Part shown: one piece after another, positions 24,610 to 37,157 of the stretch
Numbering within the stretch: the stretch's first letter is position 1
Layout: each line of letters starts with the position of its first letter
DNA from: Aquilaria yunnanensis
Taxonomy: Eukaryota; Streptophyta; Magnoliopsida; Malvales; Thymelaeaceae
DNA length: 64,000 bases
NCBI GenBank assembly: GCA_039654915.1
Contig: CM077599.1
Coordinates: 79,204,001 to 79,268,000, forward strand
Reading direction: 5' to 3'
Notes under the pieces: generated by a model
Told to the model about the DNA's origin: nothing
Database searches by the model: none
Seen by the model: the letters and a program-made list of their open reading frames with translations, nothing else
Made by a program: the position numbers and the translations under genes

Positions 24610-24743
24610 CGTACGGGTGAACAAACTGTGAGGGGCAAAAAAGTCATTAGACCTTTTCTGTCCAATTTAATCGTTTTCCCTCTTCACTTCTCATTTCGAT
24701 CGCTAATCTTCAATTTAGCCGCTCGTTTCATTTCTATCTTGCA

Positions 24744-25737
24744 ATGGAGAAATTCAGAACCCTAGAAATCCACCAGAAATCTTCCAACTCCAAAGTCTTC
24801 CACCTCCTCTTGAATCGCCCCTCCGTTAGCAATGTCCTCTCCCTCGAATTTTTCAACGAATTCCCCAAAGCCCTTCTCTCCCTCGACCAAAACCCACAAG
24901 TCGCCGTCATCGTCCTATCCGGCGCCGGCGACGACTTCTGCGCTGGATTCAACGTCAAGCCCCTCGCCGCAATGTCCGTCGATTTTTCTGGCGACCGAGG
25001 CCGCTCTGGAGAGCGTCTTCGCAGGAGAATCATTGCTTTGCAGGAAGCGACTTCCGCCATCGAGCGGTGCAGGAAGCCCGTCATCGCCGCCATCCAGGGT
25101 GCATGCATCGGCGTCGGAGTGGACATAGCGACCGCCTGCGATATCAGGTATTGTGCTTCGAACGCGTACTTCTCGGTGAAGGAAGTCGACTTGGCGGTCA
25201 TCCCGGATCTTGGGACGCTCCAGAGACTCCCTGCGATCGTTGGCTACGGAAGAGCGATGGAACTGGCGTTAACAGCTCGGAGATTTTCTAGTAGCGAAGC
25301 GAAGGAGCTCGGTCTGGTTTCTCGGGTTTTCGGGTCCAAAGCGGATCTGGATGCGGGCGTTACCATCATCGCTGAGGGTAAGTTAGGTAGCCATTCTCAA
25401 ACTTCAAACATAATTAATTGTATAAGTTGTTCAGAAATGGGGCCATTAAGGACTGTCTTTTGATGAGCTTTAAGTTGGATCACATGACTTTGGTATTCTA
25501 ATTGGTGGATATGAGAGGCTGAAATGGGTGTGGGCTGAAATGGCAGAGCTTAGCGGGAAGTCGCCGCTGGCGGTGACGGGGACCAAGTCGGTGATGCTAA
25601 AGAGCAGGGATCTGAGCGTGGAGCAAGGGCTGGACTATGTTGCTACATGGAATTCCTCAATGCTGTTATCGGATGATCTGCAAGAAGCTCTCTATGCCTT
25701 TCTCAACAAAAGAAGACCCCTTTTCGCTAGGCTTTGA
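24744..25737 (+). CDS. DCI1: Dienoyl-CoA isomerase, copy 2 with altered active-site surroundings (274 aa)
   Basis: A tandem duplicate of the gene at 21863 with identical exon lengths (24744-25377 and 25547-25737) and a 169-base GT-AG intron. The three acidic residues corresponding to the dienoyl-CoA isomerase catalytic set are kept (Asp127, Glu147, Asp155), as is the C-terminal Ala-Arg-Leu peroxisomal signal. Several otherwise conserved positions differ from copy 1: Gly124 to Val in the glycine-rich GACIGGGVD loop, His118 to Gln, Asp70 to Asn in the FC(S/A)G loop, and Ala154 to Pro just before Asp155. The frame is intact, so this may be a functional paralogue with changed activity or an early stage of decay. 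Unlike copy 1, it has a good TATA box. Confidence 0.88.
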
Positions 25738-27256
25738 ACCTTTAGCTCAGAAATGGAGCGACAAGTGGTGGTCAACAATTGGCTAAGGTTAGTAATAGCT
25801 TAGCCGCAAGTCTAATAAAGGAAGAGTTTGAAGCTTCTTCATATTTCGTGTTTTGGGTATTAGTTGTACAAGTTTCTATATCTCACTTTAATGTTGACGA
25901 ATGTGATTTACCGTCAATTAGCCGATACATCTCACTTTAAACCAGAAACTATGAGTTCCACTTGCTTTCGAGGCATCCAAGCAATTATTGGTGGAATTCT
26001 GAGTTTGTTAGATGGTTTTTTATAACGTTTTCTATTTCTTTTATTTGTTTTCTGTTTTGTGAGAAAAACATGTTTGACAAATTGTTTGTTCCTGTTTCCT
26101 GCAAACAGGGAGCAAAATTTTGGAACACTATATTAGAAGTATGAAAATCTTACTATTAACGTTTTTAAAAATAGATTTCAAAACTGAGAAACATATCGCT
26201 GTTAGTAATAAGTTTTCACTTTAAATTTTACTAAAAGATGAAAATAAAACACATTCCATCCGATGTGAACTACTTGGTGGTTTGACTTTTTCAGAGTGGT
26301 GGTGGGCTGAATCTGCGGGGACCTATGTGAAGGTTATGATGGATGGCAGGGGCGTATCGATCAAAATGAGAGGCATTTTTTTTTTTTTATAGCTAAAGTG
26401 GGTTTAGGAATGTCATTGTGTAGGGTTCGGGTAGAGTAGAACCATTCTCAAACCCTACACGCATTATAAGAACTTTATCCACACTCTCTGCACCTGTAGT
26501 GGGTAGAGCTTCTTCACTCAAATCCTCCTAGCATTGGGGTTGGGAAAGTCAAATATTATATGTGATCACATAAAATAAAAATTAAAACAAAAAAAATAAG
26601 AAATATTACCTACAATCGTCAAACAATATTTCCATTAATTTCAAATTGTAGGTCAAGTGATCAACAATTGAAAATGACAGGAAATTTAGGCATTTGAAAA
26701 CATCAAAAATAAAATAATATTCTTGATTAACAGCTGAACATAATAATATATGTTTACTCTATGAAGTATAATAGAGAAACAGTGAAAAAACATAACCGAG
26801 AACAAAGTAGTTCAATGGATATGTATATATTTGGGTTCTATAGGATTAGTATTGGGTATGTATATAATATATCTAATATTTTAGATACTTAAATATTTTA
26901 TATAACATGCGGGCCATGTATGAGCCGAGTTTGAAAAGGGTAGATTCATAAACTTGTACATTCATTGTACCTGATTGGTACAAAAACAAAAATTATTTGA
27001 ACCTAGCCCAAACCTGTACAATTAAAAAAAAAATTCTACCCTATGAGTAGGGTAAGGTTCTAACAGATACTGATACAAATTTACATCCCTAAAGGCGTGT
27101 GTTTAACGTAACCCCGCATCGACCTAAATCGGGTTGCTTAATTCACACCCATTATCCTCTTTTATTGAATCCGAACTGCATCTCATTTTTCCCCTATCAA
27201 ATTCCTAGAAGTTTGAAAACTTATCTTACTGCCATAAATGCTCTCGTCAACATGGA
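25738..27256. other. Intergenic DNA with probable hAT-like remnants
   Basis: This begins with the 3' flank of DCI1 copy 2. From about 26404 to 27087 there are words typical of plant hAT MITEs: 'taggaatgtcattg' near the left and 'atttacatcccta' at the right, with Gly/Pro-codon-like 'gggtaaggt' segments between. No matching 8-bp duplication was found. No gene is seen. Confidence 0.4.
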
Positions 27257-27930
27257 GTTAAATACCGTGGTATATCGCCTACTTAGGGTACAAATATTTT
27301 TACATTTTGTTATTTTATTGTATGGTATACCGCTGTATTTTGTATACAGCTTACTTTTTGTGTACATTTTTTTTTTTCTGAAAACTGCGATATACCGCAA
27401 ATATCGTGAGTGTGAAGTACATAATGCAGTATTTTATTTTTTGCGGATGCATGTAAGATATCTATATATTTTTTTGTCATTTTACATCAAAATATTGTAA
27501 ATATATAAAACATTAAAATATAACTAATATACATATTATAAAATAAATATTTACTTTCATTTTTTGGTTACTTTTCTAGTTAACATAAAAATTTAATGGT
27601 TACTTTGAGCCACTTAGGGATTCAATGCGGTATTAGAAAATATATTGTTATTATTAAAGTATTATTTTTTTCTCTTATATCAATAAATTAGTTTCTTTCT
27701 GAGTATTATTTATTTTTCTTTATATATATAACATTTTTTTTATATTTGAAAGATTATAATGAGAATACATATAAAATGTGCAAAAAAAATTATTGAATTT
27801 ATGTTACCTTAAAATAATATTATAACATTTATTTTTTTTATGAAAATGGTAATGGTATACGGTGCGGTATACCATGCGGCATATCTTAAAAATTTGGGGT
27901 GTGATATACTTAGCGGTAACAGTATTTAAC
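27257..27930. mobile_element. AT-rich MITE, copy A (674 bp)
   Basis: The left end is GTTAAATACCGTGGTATA and the inverse of the right end is GTTAAATACTGTTACCGC. The interior matches the element at 34810-35480 in the opposite orientation, for example 'aatattataacatttattt' here and its inverse there. There is no coding capacity. The target-site duplication is not clear. Confidence 0.65.
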
Positions 27931-28536
27931 ACTTTACCCGTCAGTGCATGGACCAAATCATGAGTAGGACCTTGGGATTTTATGATTTGAATCAACCATA
28001 ATGTTCCAAGTTGAATAAGAACGTTGGTTGGCATTTTGCAATTCATTAGAATAGTTTAGCACCATGTGTTTTGTGCTTATAAATTTAACCTACGTACCCA
28101 CCATCTCGACCAGTAGTTAAGACATAAGAGATATTTGGTAGAAATTATGGATTTGAATCCCACCTTTGTACTTTCCCTTAAATGACATATACGCTAATTT
28201 TGGTGGCTTTATAGGTCCTGAAAAATAAGGCATTCGTCTTAGTTATCTACTTACTTTTTGAATCATATGCACTTTTGGATTAACAAAAATAAAATAAAAT
28301 AAAATAAATTTAATCTTTCCTTCTAGTGGCCCAGTTTTCCTTCATGTTTTGGGAAGATAAATGAAAGGCCTTGAATCATTTTGGGCCGAATGTATGGTTC
28401 CCAACACAAGAAGCGTGAGGGGTCTTAGTAAACGGTGCGTTAGGCAGGCAACAAATGCAATTGTTGGTATGGTATTCACACGGTAAAAGCTAGTTGTTGT
28501 ATGTGTTTGAAAAGAGTTTCCTTCATTGACGATGCC
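27931..28536. other. Intergenic DNA with a possible SINE fragment
   Basis: At about 28108-28170 'ccagtagttaagacat' and 'ggatttgaatccca' resemble the A and B boxes of a tRNA-derived SINE, but body and tail are not recognisable. No gene is seen. Confidence 0.3.
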
Positions 28537-28545
28537 TCCTTATGT

Positions 28546-29933
28546 GGGAGAAGGTCAAAATGAGTCCTACAACTTTTGTAACTTATTTGTTTTAGTCATA
28601 TAATTACATGAGTTTCTATTTGAGGCTCATATGTTCAAAATCGTTAATGGCCCTAATGGAAGTCCTACATTACAAGTAACAAACATTAAAAATTAGGGAA
28701 AAAAGATCAAAATATGTCATTTAAATTTTGTAACTTATATAATTAAGTCTCAAGAGTTCATAAAAAACCTCATTTTTGCTCCCGACTCCAATTTCAGTCT
28801 TTTCTCTTCTACTTTCACTAGCGTTGACTGTTGCTCATTCGCCTTTGATGCTCTTGACCACGATTGACTCACTTCCGAGATTAAGGGAATAATTAACCAC
28901 TACTTTCCTAAAAAATAGTGTGATTGCGATTGAATCTAGTCACAAGAATTGGGATGCTTCTCGGATGCTTAAGGTAGGGAGTGGAAGCCGGAGCGATCCC
29001 TCATTTACTGACTCTATTATTGTCAGAGGACCTGGTCACCTAAGAAAGCTCCGGTGCTAGTCTTCTGAATTTGTCGAAACACCCGAAGAGCAAAGCTATA
29101 ATGGTGGAAAATGAGGTCTTGGAATTGATCCTAAATGTTTTGAAAAACAGGCTCAAAGTTGAGGAAAAACAGCATCACAACCAGAGGCATCTTTTACCTT
29201 GCTTCTATTGATGATTATAGAGCAAAGATACGCCAGAATCCTGTGACAATTCCAGCTCTAGTAGATTTGATCAAGAGCGGGAACGCGTGTAAAAAGAACA
29301 CACTCGTTGCAATTTTCAAGCTTTTATCATATCCAAGAAACTAGTGTTGTGTACTTGCATTTGGGTTGGTGCCACTGGTGCTGGATTAGTTGAAAGACTG
29401 GGAAAGAGATAAGTTATTTACAGATTCTCTTGCAGTCTTAGCTGCACTAGCTGACATAATGGACGGGACGGTTGCCATTTTGAACCACCGAGGAGATCTG
29501 GAAGTGTTCATGAGAATTTTGGAAACTTGATTATTTTGTTTTAAAGTCTCGATGGAGACTATTGACTTGGGGGAAGGATGGAACAGAAAGGACGAATTCA
29601 GGAAAAAATCAGAAGTGCCATAAATTGAGACGAATTTGGGTGAACCCCTGTTCTTCATGCCAAGGGAGGAATGAAAAGAGAAAAATGTGATTTTGTCTCT
29701 AACTATGCCTTAAGTACCAATGATTTTATGTTTGCGAAACCTTTTCATAAAACTTTCATTTGCAATTATATCCACCAATATGTATCAACTAAGCAAGAAT
29801 TAACAGCATCAAGTGCCATATAGGATTTTCCGTCAGCCCCATCCAACATAGGGCTGACATTGTTAACATGTTCGAACATATAGGACTTAAATAGAAACTG
29901 GTGTAGTTATAGGACTCATTTTGACATTCTCCC
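28546..29933. mobile_element. Pack-MULE (Mutator-like, 1388 bp) with captured gene fragment
   Basis: The terminal inverted repeats begin GGGAGAA(G/T)GTCAAAATGAGTC and extend imperfectly for about 100 bases on each side. The element is flanked by a 9-bp target duplication with one difference, TCCTTATGT at 28537-28545 and TCCTTCTGT at 29934-29942, the length made by Mutator transposases. There is no transposase inside. The centre carries part of a U-box/ARM-repeat gene. This combination defines a Pack-MULE. Confidence 0.85.
29046..29530 (+). pseudogene. Captured fragment of a PUB18/19-type U-box E3 ligase (ARM region)
   Basis: Inside the Pack-MULE, plus-strand frames encode consecutive ARM-repeat segments resembling the C-terminal half of plant U-box proteins PUB18/PUB19. 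One frame gives LLNLSKHPKSKAIMVEN (from about 29060), another FYLASIDDYRAKIRQNP to LVAIFKLLSYPRN (to 29341), and a third DSLAVLAALAD...DGTVAIL (from about 29422). The frame changes near 29170 and a stop follows at 29341, so no full protein can be made. The U-box itself is absent. The parent gene must lie elsewhere in the genome. Confidence 0.75.
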
Positions 29934-29942
29934 TCCTTCTGT

Positions 29943-30960
29943 TAGTTTAGATTTAAGAATTGGGAAGTCAATCCATTTGAAACTAGTTTCAAGCAGGCTT
30001 TCAAAATCAAGGGTGGATTAACTCTATGGGTGTTATAAAATAATATTCCCTTGTTTAGACTATATTAGCCTCTTATGAACAAGCGGAGGAAATCAAACAA
30101 ATTGATTGAATCAGACAAAATGATTTGGTTATGCTCAGATCAATTTACAACTAATTTTTATATTTTGCTATCAGATTGGTTATTGGGTTTTGAACTTGAG
30201 CTAAACAAATAGAATAATAATACATAATTACCATTATCCCTATCAACCTTATATATGTATATTCCATTATCTGTACCAACCCCCGCATATACAATGTCTT
30301 TTTCCTCTAATTTAAAATTATATAGTTTGAATGATCTAAAACTTTAGTTGTAAAAAGTAAAATTATGAATCTTTATATTATTTTTTCTGTCATTATATAA
30401 TTAGGTCCAATAAAGAAGAAACAAATTTAGAAAAACGCACAAATCAAAATGTAATTTAGATAATTCAAATTAATTTAAATATACAATTTTTTTGGTTCAA
30501 ATCAAATTTGAAAAAGCTAACAATTGATGGCATCGTTTATTTGAATATATATTCCAAACTGACCTAATCAAATGAACACAATGTTTTCTTACCCCAGCGA
30601 AGATCAAATGGCAGCTTCGCTTCATCTAATCAAAGAGGAGATTGATCATTAAGGGGATAACTGAGAACACAATTAAATAAAACAGTGAACCAAAACATTG
30701 ATACTTTCTTATAAGAACTCTATCATGGATGTCACAAACTGCATATTTACCTGAAAAAGCAACCTGGATCTATAATTTTTTAAGAATCGAGTAATGTTTT
30801 TAATCACTTTTTAATATGCCTAATATAATCCGAACAGAAAACAATTATATAAATACACAAATAAAATGAGACGACAACGTTTTGTGGAAGTAAAATGAAA
30901 GATCTAAATCAAAGGAAAAAGGAGGCGAAGCTTGAGTATAGTTTACGCCAAACTAGAAGA
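29943..30960. other. AT-rich upstream region of the NAC gene
   Basis: No gene or repeat is recognised. The part next to 30960 is presumably promoter sequence of the NAC gene. Confidence 0.5.
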
Positions 30961-30978
30961 GAGCCCTTATTCCGGTAC

Positions 30979-30986
30979 TATAAAAA
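30979..30986 (+). promoter_or_regulatory. TATA box of the NAC gene
   Basis: TATAAAAA lies about 240 bases before the NAC start codon. It is followed by a pyrimidine-rich leader (CT-rich around 31000-31220) typical of plant 5' UTRs. Confidence 0.6.
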
Positions 30987-31227
30987 GATGGCACCCTGAC
31001 CCTTCCCATCCCAAATTAAGTCCCATGCCCCCCAACTTTTCCTAATTTCTTCAATTTTTTGTCTCTCCTACTTCACACATCCCTGAGTCAGAATTCCGAG
31101 AACAAAAGTAGGTTGCTTTCACCAGTGGGTTGATTTCTGAACCAAATATTGTTCTTGGGCTTTCTCTTCTCTGTTCTCAGAAGCCAAGTTTTCTTGTTTC
31201 TTCTTCCTTTCTTCCTTCTTCGAGATC

Positions 31228-32196
31228 ATGGAGAAGATGAAGAAGCTTGATTTTGTGAAAAATGGTGTGGTGAGACTGCCTCCTGGTTTCAGGTTCCACC
31301 CAACTGATGAAGAGCTGGTGGTTCAGTACTTGAAGCGCAAGGTCTTCTCTTTCCCTTTGCCTGCATCCATCATCCCTGAATTCGATCTCCGCAAGGCTGA
31401 TCCTTGGGACTTGCCAGGTTTCTCTTACCTTACTTTTGCCCATATTTCATCGCATTGCACAACAGTTCGCTTTGGTCTGTGAACAGTTTCTTATGGACTT
31501 CAAAATTGATTATGTTTTTTGTAAAATATGACAGGTGATTTGGGGAAAGAGAGGTACTTTTTCAGCAAGAGAGAAGCCAAGTACCGAAATGGTATCCGGT
31601 CCAACCGAGCCACTGCTTCCGGATACTGGAAAGCAACAGGCATAGACAAGCAGGTTGTGACATCTAAATGTGACCAAGTTGTGGGAATGAAGAAAACTCT
31701 GGTTTTTTACAGAGGAAAACCCCCGAATGAATCACGAACCGATTGGATTATGCACGAATACTACCTCCGTAGCCTTCACACTAATGCTTCCCCAAACAAA
31801 ACCCCTGCCCAGGTTCATCCTCACACTTAATGGTTTTCTTCCTCATTATTTCTTGTACATTATCTTACTTAAATTTTGACTTCTTAGCACTTCAAATTCT
31901 TGCAGAACCCTGTTGTGCCGATGGATAGTTGGGTGCTGTGCCGCATATTTCTGAAGAAAAGAAGTGGGAAACACGATGAGGGTGCCGAAGATGGGGCTCT
32001 AAGGCTGAAGATGAGCGAGAGCAAGCCAGTTTTGCATGAGTTCCTGACCAAGGACAGAGTTGGGGACTTGAATTTGGTTCCTTCTTCTCCACACTCTAGC
32101 ACTAGTGGGATCACTCGTGTATCTGCTCTTGATGTAGAAGATCATGAAGAGGGTAGTAGCTGCGACAGTCTTCCTTGCTTCAAAAGAAAACCTTAG
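31228..32196 (+). CDS. NAC083: NAC transcription factor of the NAC083/NAC041 type, 252 aa
   Basis: A plant-specific DNA-binding regulator. Three exons (31228-31417, 31535-31812, 31906-32196) give 759 coding bases with GT-AG introns at the usual NAC positions. The NAC domain fills residues ~14-170: subdomain A with [20 protein letters not shown] with IPEFDL and DPWDLPG, C with [10 protein letters not shown] and [14 protein letters not shown] with [12 protein letters not shown] and WIMHEYYL, and E with [10 protein letters not shown]. The C-terminal tail has SSTSGIT, an acidic DHEE patch and ends in FKRKP, as in NAC083 (VNI2) and its paralogue NAC041. By family knowledge it may act in xylem differentiation, senescence and stress responses. 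All subdomains are intact. Its neighbours to the right keep the order known from Arabidopsis. Confidence 0.92.
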
Positions 32197-34809
32197 CATA
32201 CAAGCCCTCTGGCTCTAATTTGTACCAGTTGATTTAGAGGTTAGCAAGTCAAAATAACTTGCTTAGTGAATCTAGGGTTTGGTGAATTGGAGTCGTTTTT
32301 AATTAGGTCCCTACCTTATCTGTGATTTGTCAAGATCTTAGATGAAACTTTCTTAACCTGCTGTTAGAAAAACTAATACAAGAGAGGGTAGTTGAACTCA
32401 AAAAAACCGGCGCCATAGAGGTGCCTTGTGCAGTAAGTTATTCGATGACGTCGTTGTGTAACACACATGCAAAAGCAAGTGAGCGACTTCTTTACTAAAA
32501 GGTGGAAAGATTTTGCAGGCAACAAAAGTGAAGTAAAGAGGCGTAAAAAAGAAAGGCAAGATAGAAGAAAAGGTAGAGAAGGAGAAGAAAAATGTACCCA
32601 CTTGATGTCAAACTTCACCAAAAGAGAACTCCTTTTTCGAGTTGCACTTGTGCACAAGAACAAGCATAAGATCTTTGCCAACATCAGCATATTGCACAGT
32701 GTGAAAAGTTTTAAATCAATGGAAGAGAACTTATTCTCTTATCCAATTTCGTGCCAACAAGAACCAACTCTCAAAATTCTCATTAACCAATCTCGTACAT
32801 GACAGTTTGGGAGCCATTTGAATTAAAAAATAAATAAATCTTTTTAAATTTTTAATAAACTTAATTTTCATTGTACACTAATAATTGTACATCTTTTTTT
32901 TTTTTTTTTTAATACTCAGGATCAACTAATAAACAAAAAGGGGAAGAAACATGTCAGTCTAAGTATGATGTAGCTAAAGTATTAGCTAACCAAACTCTAT
33001 CTCAGGGTATTATTGCAATAATGCTGAGCTTGTGAAACTTGAGAATGAGATCATGTATTTGGACAAGAAGCTCCAATTGCTCCAAGCGATCTGCCTTGCT
33101 GTTATCTGTTATGTTTTGCAAGACATAGCTAATTGCTTCAGAAATAGCTTTAATTTGAGCTCGGCATATCGAGGACACAAGCAGCTACGAAACTTGAAAC
33201 ATTGGCTCCTTTTAGGGAGAACCATCAGATCCTAGCCAAACCCATCCCACTGCTCCATACCCAGATATGCAAATAAGAAGAAACTCCTCATATCCAGATT
33301 AGGGGGGACAGTCAAATCTACTACTAAATTGTGTTAATTTACTATTTTTTCCATCAAATTTAAAATGGACAAGCGTTTATATTTATTGATTTATGTGTAA
33401 TTTCAAACAGACATTCCTTGCATATTTTCTAGAACAACAGTTGCAAATGTCTTCACACTACAATTTGTTAATTAAGGTGCCAACCCAATAATTGGTCAGG
33501 CAAAAAAAGTTTGGTAAGATTTTGAATTTACGAGGCCAAGTTGGGACCAGATTCCAACTCCTGAGAACTGAATCCTAAGGATTTTTATTCCACAAGCATC
33601 TGATTTCTTTCATATCTGCAAGAATTTTGATTTCTCAAGTTAAAAAACATGTGGCAGGTAGGTTTCTTGTGTGAGAAGAAACCTGGAACCTCTTATCTCC
33701 AATCGGAAGATATTTGCCTACTTTTGAATTTGTTGCATCAATGGTTAATCGGATTTTACAGCAATCGTTAATTTTAACATGTATACCAAGCTTTTTAGTG
33801 CATCACTATAGTTAAAACTTTTTCCCCTTTGGCTGATCCCTTAGCTTTTGTCTTAGTGTCATGCCACGGCCAAACTTTCCAACTTATACATGGAACACCA
33901 CCTCACATCACATATATAATATTATTGGTGATTAGAATAATTAAGCGATGCATGTATAGAACTCCCATATGTAACCAAACTTTTATTCAATGAAACTCTT
34001 TCATTCCCTCCTCTTCCCCCATCCTCCCCCAAAAAAATAAAAACACTGAACTCCCTTATGGCCATATGAAATTTGTGATGTCAAAATATTAATAACCGAC
34101 TATTTTTTTTCCTTTCTTTTCTTAACTCTGAATTCCAAAAAATAGTTATAAGAAAATCATATTACAAGAGTGTACCATACACCTAACACTAACCCTGTCA
34201 TTTGATTGTAAAGAGAAGGAATCTTTTGCACCAATTAAGGTTTGAATCATTTTTTATCATAGGAAACTTAGAGTCTTGTACCAATTAACCAACAGCCTCT
34301 CATATAGGGAAAGGCATATTGATTATCGAGGGCACATGGGATGAAAATGATGGGCATAGGAGCTTTATCTATATGGCCTAAGGACTTCTCTCCTTCATGA
34401 GGTATCTTTTAAAGACAAAACAGTGTGGTTTTAACCAAGGTAGATAATACCTTATGCAAACTCATTACATATTAATTTTATTTCATTTCTATGATGTAAT
34501 CACATAAATGATTAAGTGTCTAAGCAATTGTTGATATACCATGTATGAATATTTATTATAAATTCTTGACACGACGTGTGAAATACAGCCATATGGACAT
34601 ATTCCATAACATATGAGATCAGAATGGCGTAAATTAAACTTTAGATGATTTCCAAGTGGATGACACTAAGAAGAGGGACGGCTAATTGTATATAATAATT
34701 AAACCATCATAATTTAGCCAATAATAAACTATAAAGCTTAGTATGTTAAAGATAGGCAGGAATTCAATGTCACCTTTTTTTTTGCTTTCACTTTTTGGTA
34801 TATTCAAGG
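32197..34809. other. 3' flank of NAC gene and intergenic DNA
   Basis: Some open frames occur (for example 32467-32802 and 33032-33235 on the plus strand) but they match no family I know, have no splice partners and sit in low-complexity or AT-rich DNA. I call no gene here. Confidence 0.45.
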
Positions 34810-35480
34810 GTTAAATATTGTTACCGTTTAATATATTGTACACCATATTTTTAAGGTATATTATACCACGTTACATATTGTTATCATTTTTATAAAAAAA
34901 TAACAAATGTTATAATATTATTTTAAAATTAAATAAATTAAATAATTTTTTTTCACATTTTATATGTATTCTAATTTTTCTCATCATAATTTGTCGAATA
35001 TAAATAAAATATATATGATAGAAGATATTTTTTATACAAAAAATATAAAAATGTTATATATAGAGCAAAATAAATATTAATAAGAAAAAAACTAATTTAT
35101 TGATACAAAAGAAAAAAAACACTACTTTAATAATAATAATACATTTTCTAATACAAAAAAAAAAAATCAAAAGTAAAAGAAAAAAATAAAATTAAATATT
35201 TATGTTAAAATATGTGTATTAATTATATTTTACTATTTTATATATTTATATATGATATTTTTATGTAGAATGATAAAAAAATATATTTCACACGTATCCA
35301 CAAAAAATAGAATATTGCAGCATGTATGTCATAATATTTACTGCAATTTTTTTTTAATAAAATATACATAAAAAGTTACTGGCATGTGAAATATATTTTA
35401 TACAAAAAAATTAATAAAATGTGAAAATACTTGTACTGTGTCATAAGTAATATACCATATGGTATACTATAGTATTTAAT
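34810..35480. mobile_element. AT-rich MITE, copy B (671 bp, opposite orientation to copy A)
   Basis: The ends are GTTAAATATTGTTACCG on the left and ATAGTATTTAAT on the right, and the interior is the inverse of 27257-27930. The family is non-coding and extremely AT-rich. Confidence 0.65.
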
Positions 35481-36711
35481 TTTATAGGTATACTATAGAG
35501 AGTCGCTTCCTGCCCACCTGGGCTACGCAGCATGAGATAGTTTTCTCTATTTTTTTCTCGTCTTAAAACCGTATATCAATATTACTTAAGGTATATACGT
35601 ATGACAGCAATAGAAAAATAATTTGAGGAATTAGGTCAAAACAAAAAGAAAAGGAAATTAATGCCGACAAGGGAAGGTTTCTTCTGAGATAAGACAGCGG
35701 CTGAGAATGTAGGAATAGAATTATCCAAATAACCGTATTAGAATTCTTCACGTCACAGATTTGTCCCTGTATGTGTCGTAAGAATAAAACTTCACTTTCA
35801 TTTAAAAAGGATTGACAAGTGGAGCTTCAGGTTTTCAACTTGACAAATTACGTAGACAGCTCCTCCTATTAGATTTAGACCACAATTAATTCGCAAATGA
35901 CAACCTTCGTTTTTTGTTTTTTGTTTTTTTTTCTGTTTTGTCCTTACCTATCTATATATGTTCTATTTCCAATCTTCCATACGAGTGTTTTTAAATTTCA
36001 TCTCATCCATTAATAAAATAAATTAGGATTATTAAAGGCTTGATAAGAGTAACACCTGTTGAATGTAAAAGTAAATCAGATTCGCCTTAGATGGTACAGC
36101 CGTATTCAATAATAAAACATGAACAAATTTGCCGTGCATTTGTTTATATTTTCAAACAATTCGGTTTGCTCATGTTGATCTATTCAGTTGTTTGTTTTAT
36201 TTGTTCATTTATTCATGTACTTATTTTATTTATTTATTTATTATAAGTTCATTTGTTTCTAATAATTTTACTCATGGTTTATTCATTCATTTGTTTGTCT
36301 TTGTTCATTTATGCTGTTTACAAATATATTTATATTCCTATTGTTCAAGAATATGTTTCTTTAATTGTATTCATGTATGTGTTAACCTGTTCAATTCATG
36401 ACATTGTTATGTTTAAAGAATAAACATGAACAGAGAAAATATGCTAGTTTGTTATTCATATTTATAGTTTGCTTTCGTTTAAAGTTTAAAAAACAAATAT
36501 GAACAATACTACATTCATGTGCGATTAGTTCATGTGTAGCCTAAAAGATACAAACTTAGACAGATTTAGTACGAAAGAGAACTTATTACTTAGGATTTCA
36601 CAAAGAGTTGCGCCAACAAAGATATACATGTAGTTGCCATAGAATAACTCTTGGTAGGATCCCAATCCTAACAACATTTGTCCAAATTAGAAAAAAAAAT
36701 AAAGTTAATTT

Positions 36712-36816
36712 TAAAAAAGTGATCAATTTTAGGATTAACTGTTTATGGAATTAAAAGTTTTAAAAAAGTGATCAATTTTAGGATTAACTTTTTATGGAAT
36801 TGAAAGTTTTAGAACC
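36712..36816 (+). repeat. Tandem duplication of a ~52-bp unit
   Basis: Two nearly identical head-to-tail copies contain 'gtgatcaattttaggattaa' followed by 'tttatggaatt'. They differ at a few bases only. Confidence 0.7.
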
Positions 36817-37157
36817 CATTTATAAAAATTTAATATTTCAGAACTAGCTATTTACCCAATTGTAAAATTTTAGGATTCATTTAGAAGAGTAAAACGTTGT
36901 AGGACAAAAAATTCACGTTTCCCTATTACCAACCAAACTTGCTATAACTATGAATCCAGTTGACCCACAACAATCTGTCTACTTGTTGGAGGCCCAAAAA
37001 AGTGCCCATCCATTACTAGAACTACTTTAGGCGGAAGCCTTCTACTATGTAATTAGCTAGGAATTGCAGTTGGATCCAGTTTCTTCCTGCCAATTTGGAC
37101 TCTCTTCTTTCGTTCTTTGTTGAGCTCTAGCTGACTAGGGGAAAACTTTAATCAGTA

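Noticed and set aside
28108..28250. SINE with A and B boxes
   Set aside because: Box-like words exist, but no tail, target duplication or second copy is seen; kept only as a remark.
32467..33235. Frames after the NAC gene as novel genes
   Set aside because: Low-complexity Lys/Arg-rich or AT-rich sequence with no homologue recognised and no splice signals.
36129..36401. 90-codon hydrophobic frame as a membrane protein
   Set aside because: It comes from repeated TTCATTTGTTT-type low-complexity DNA.
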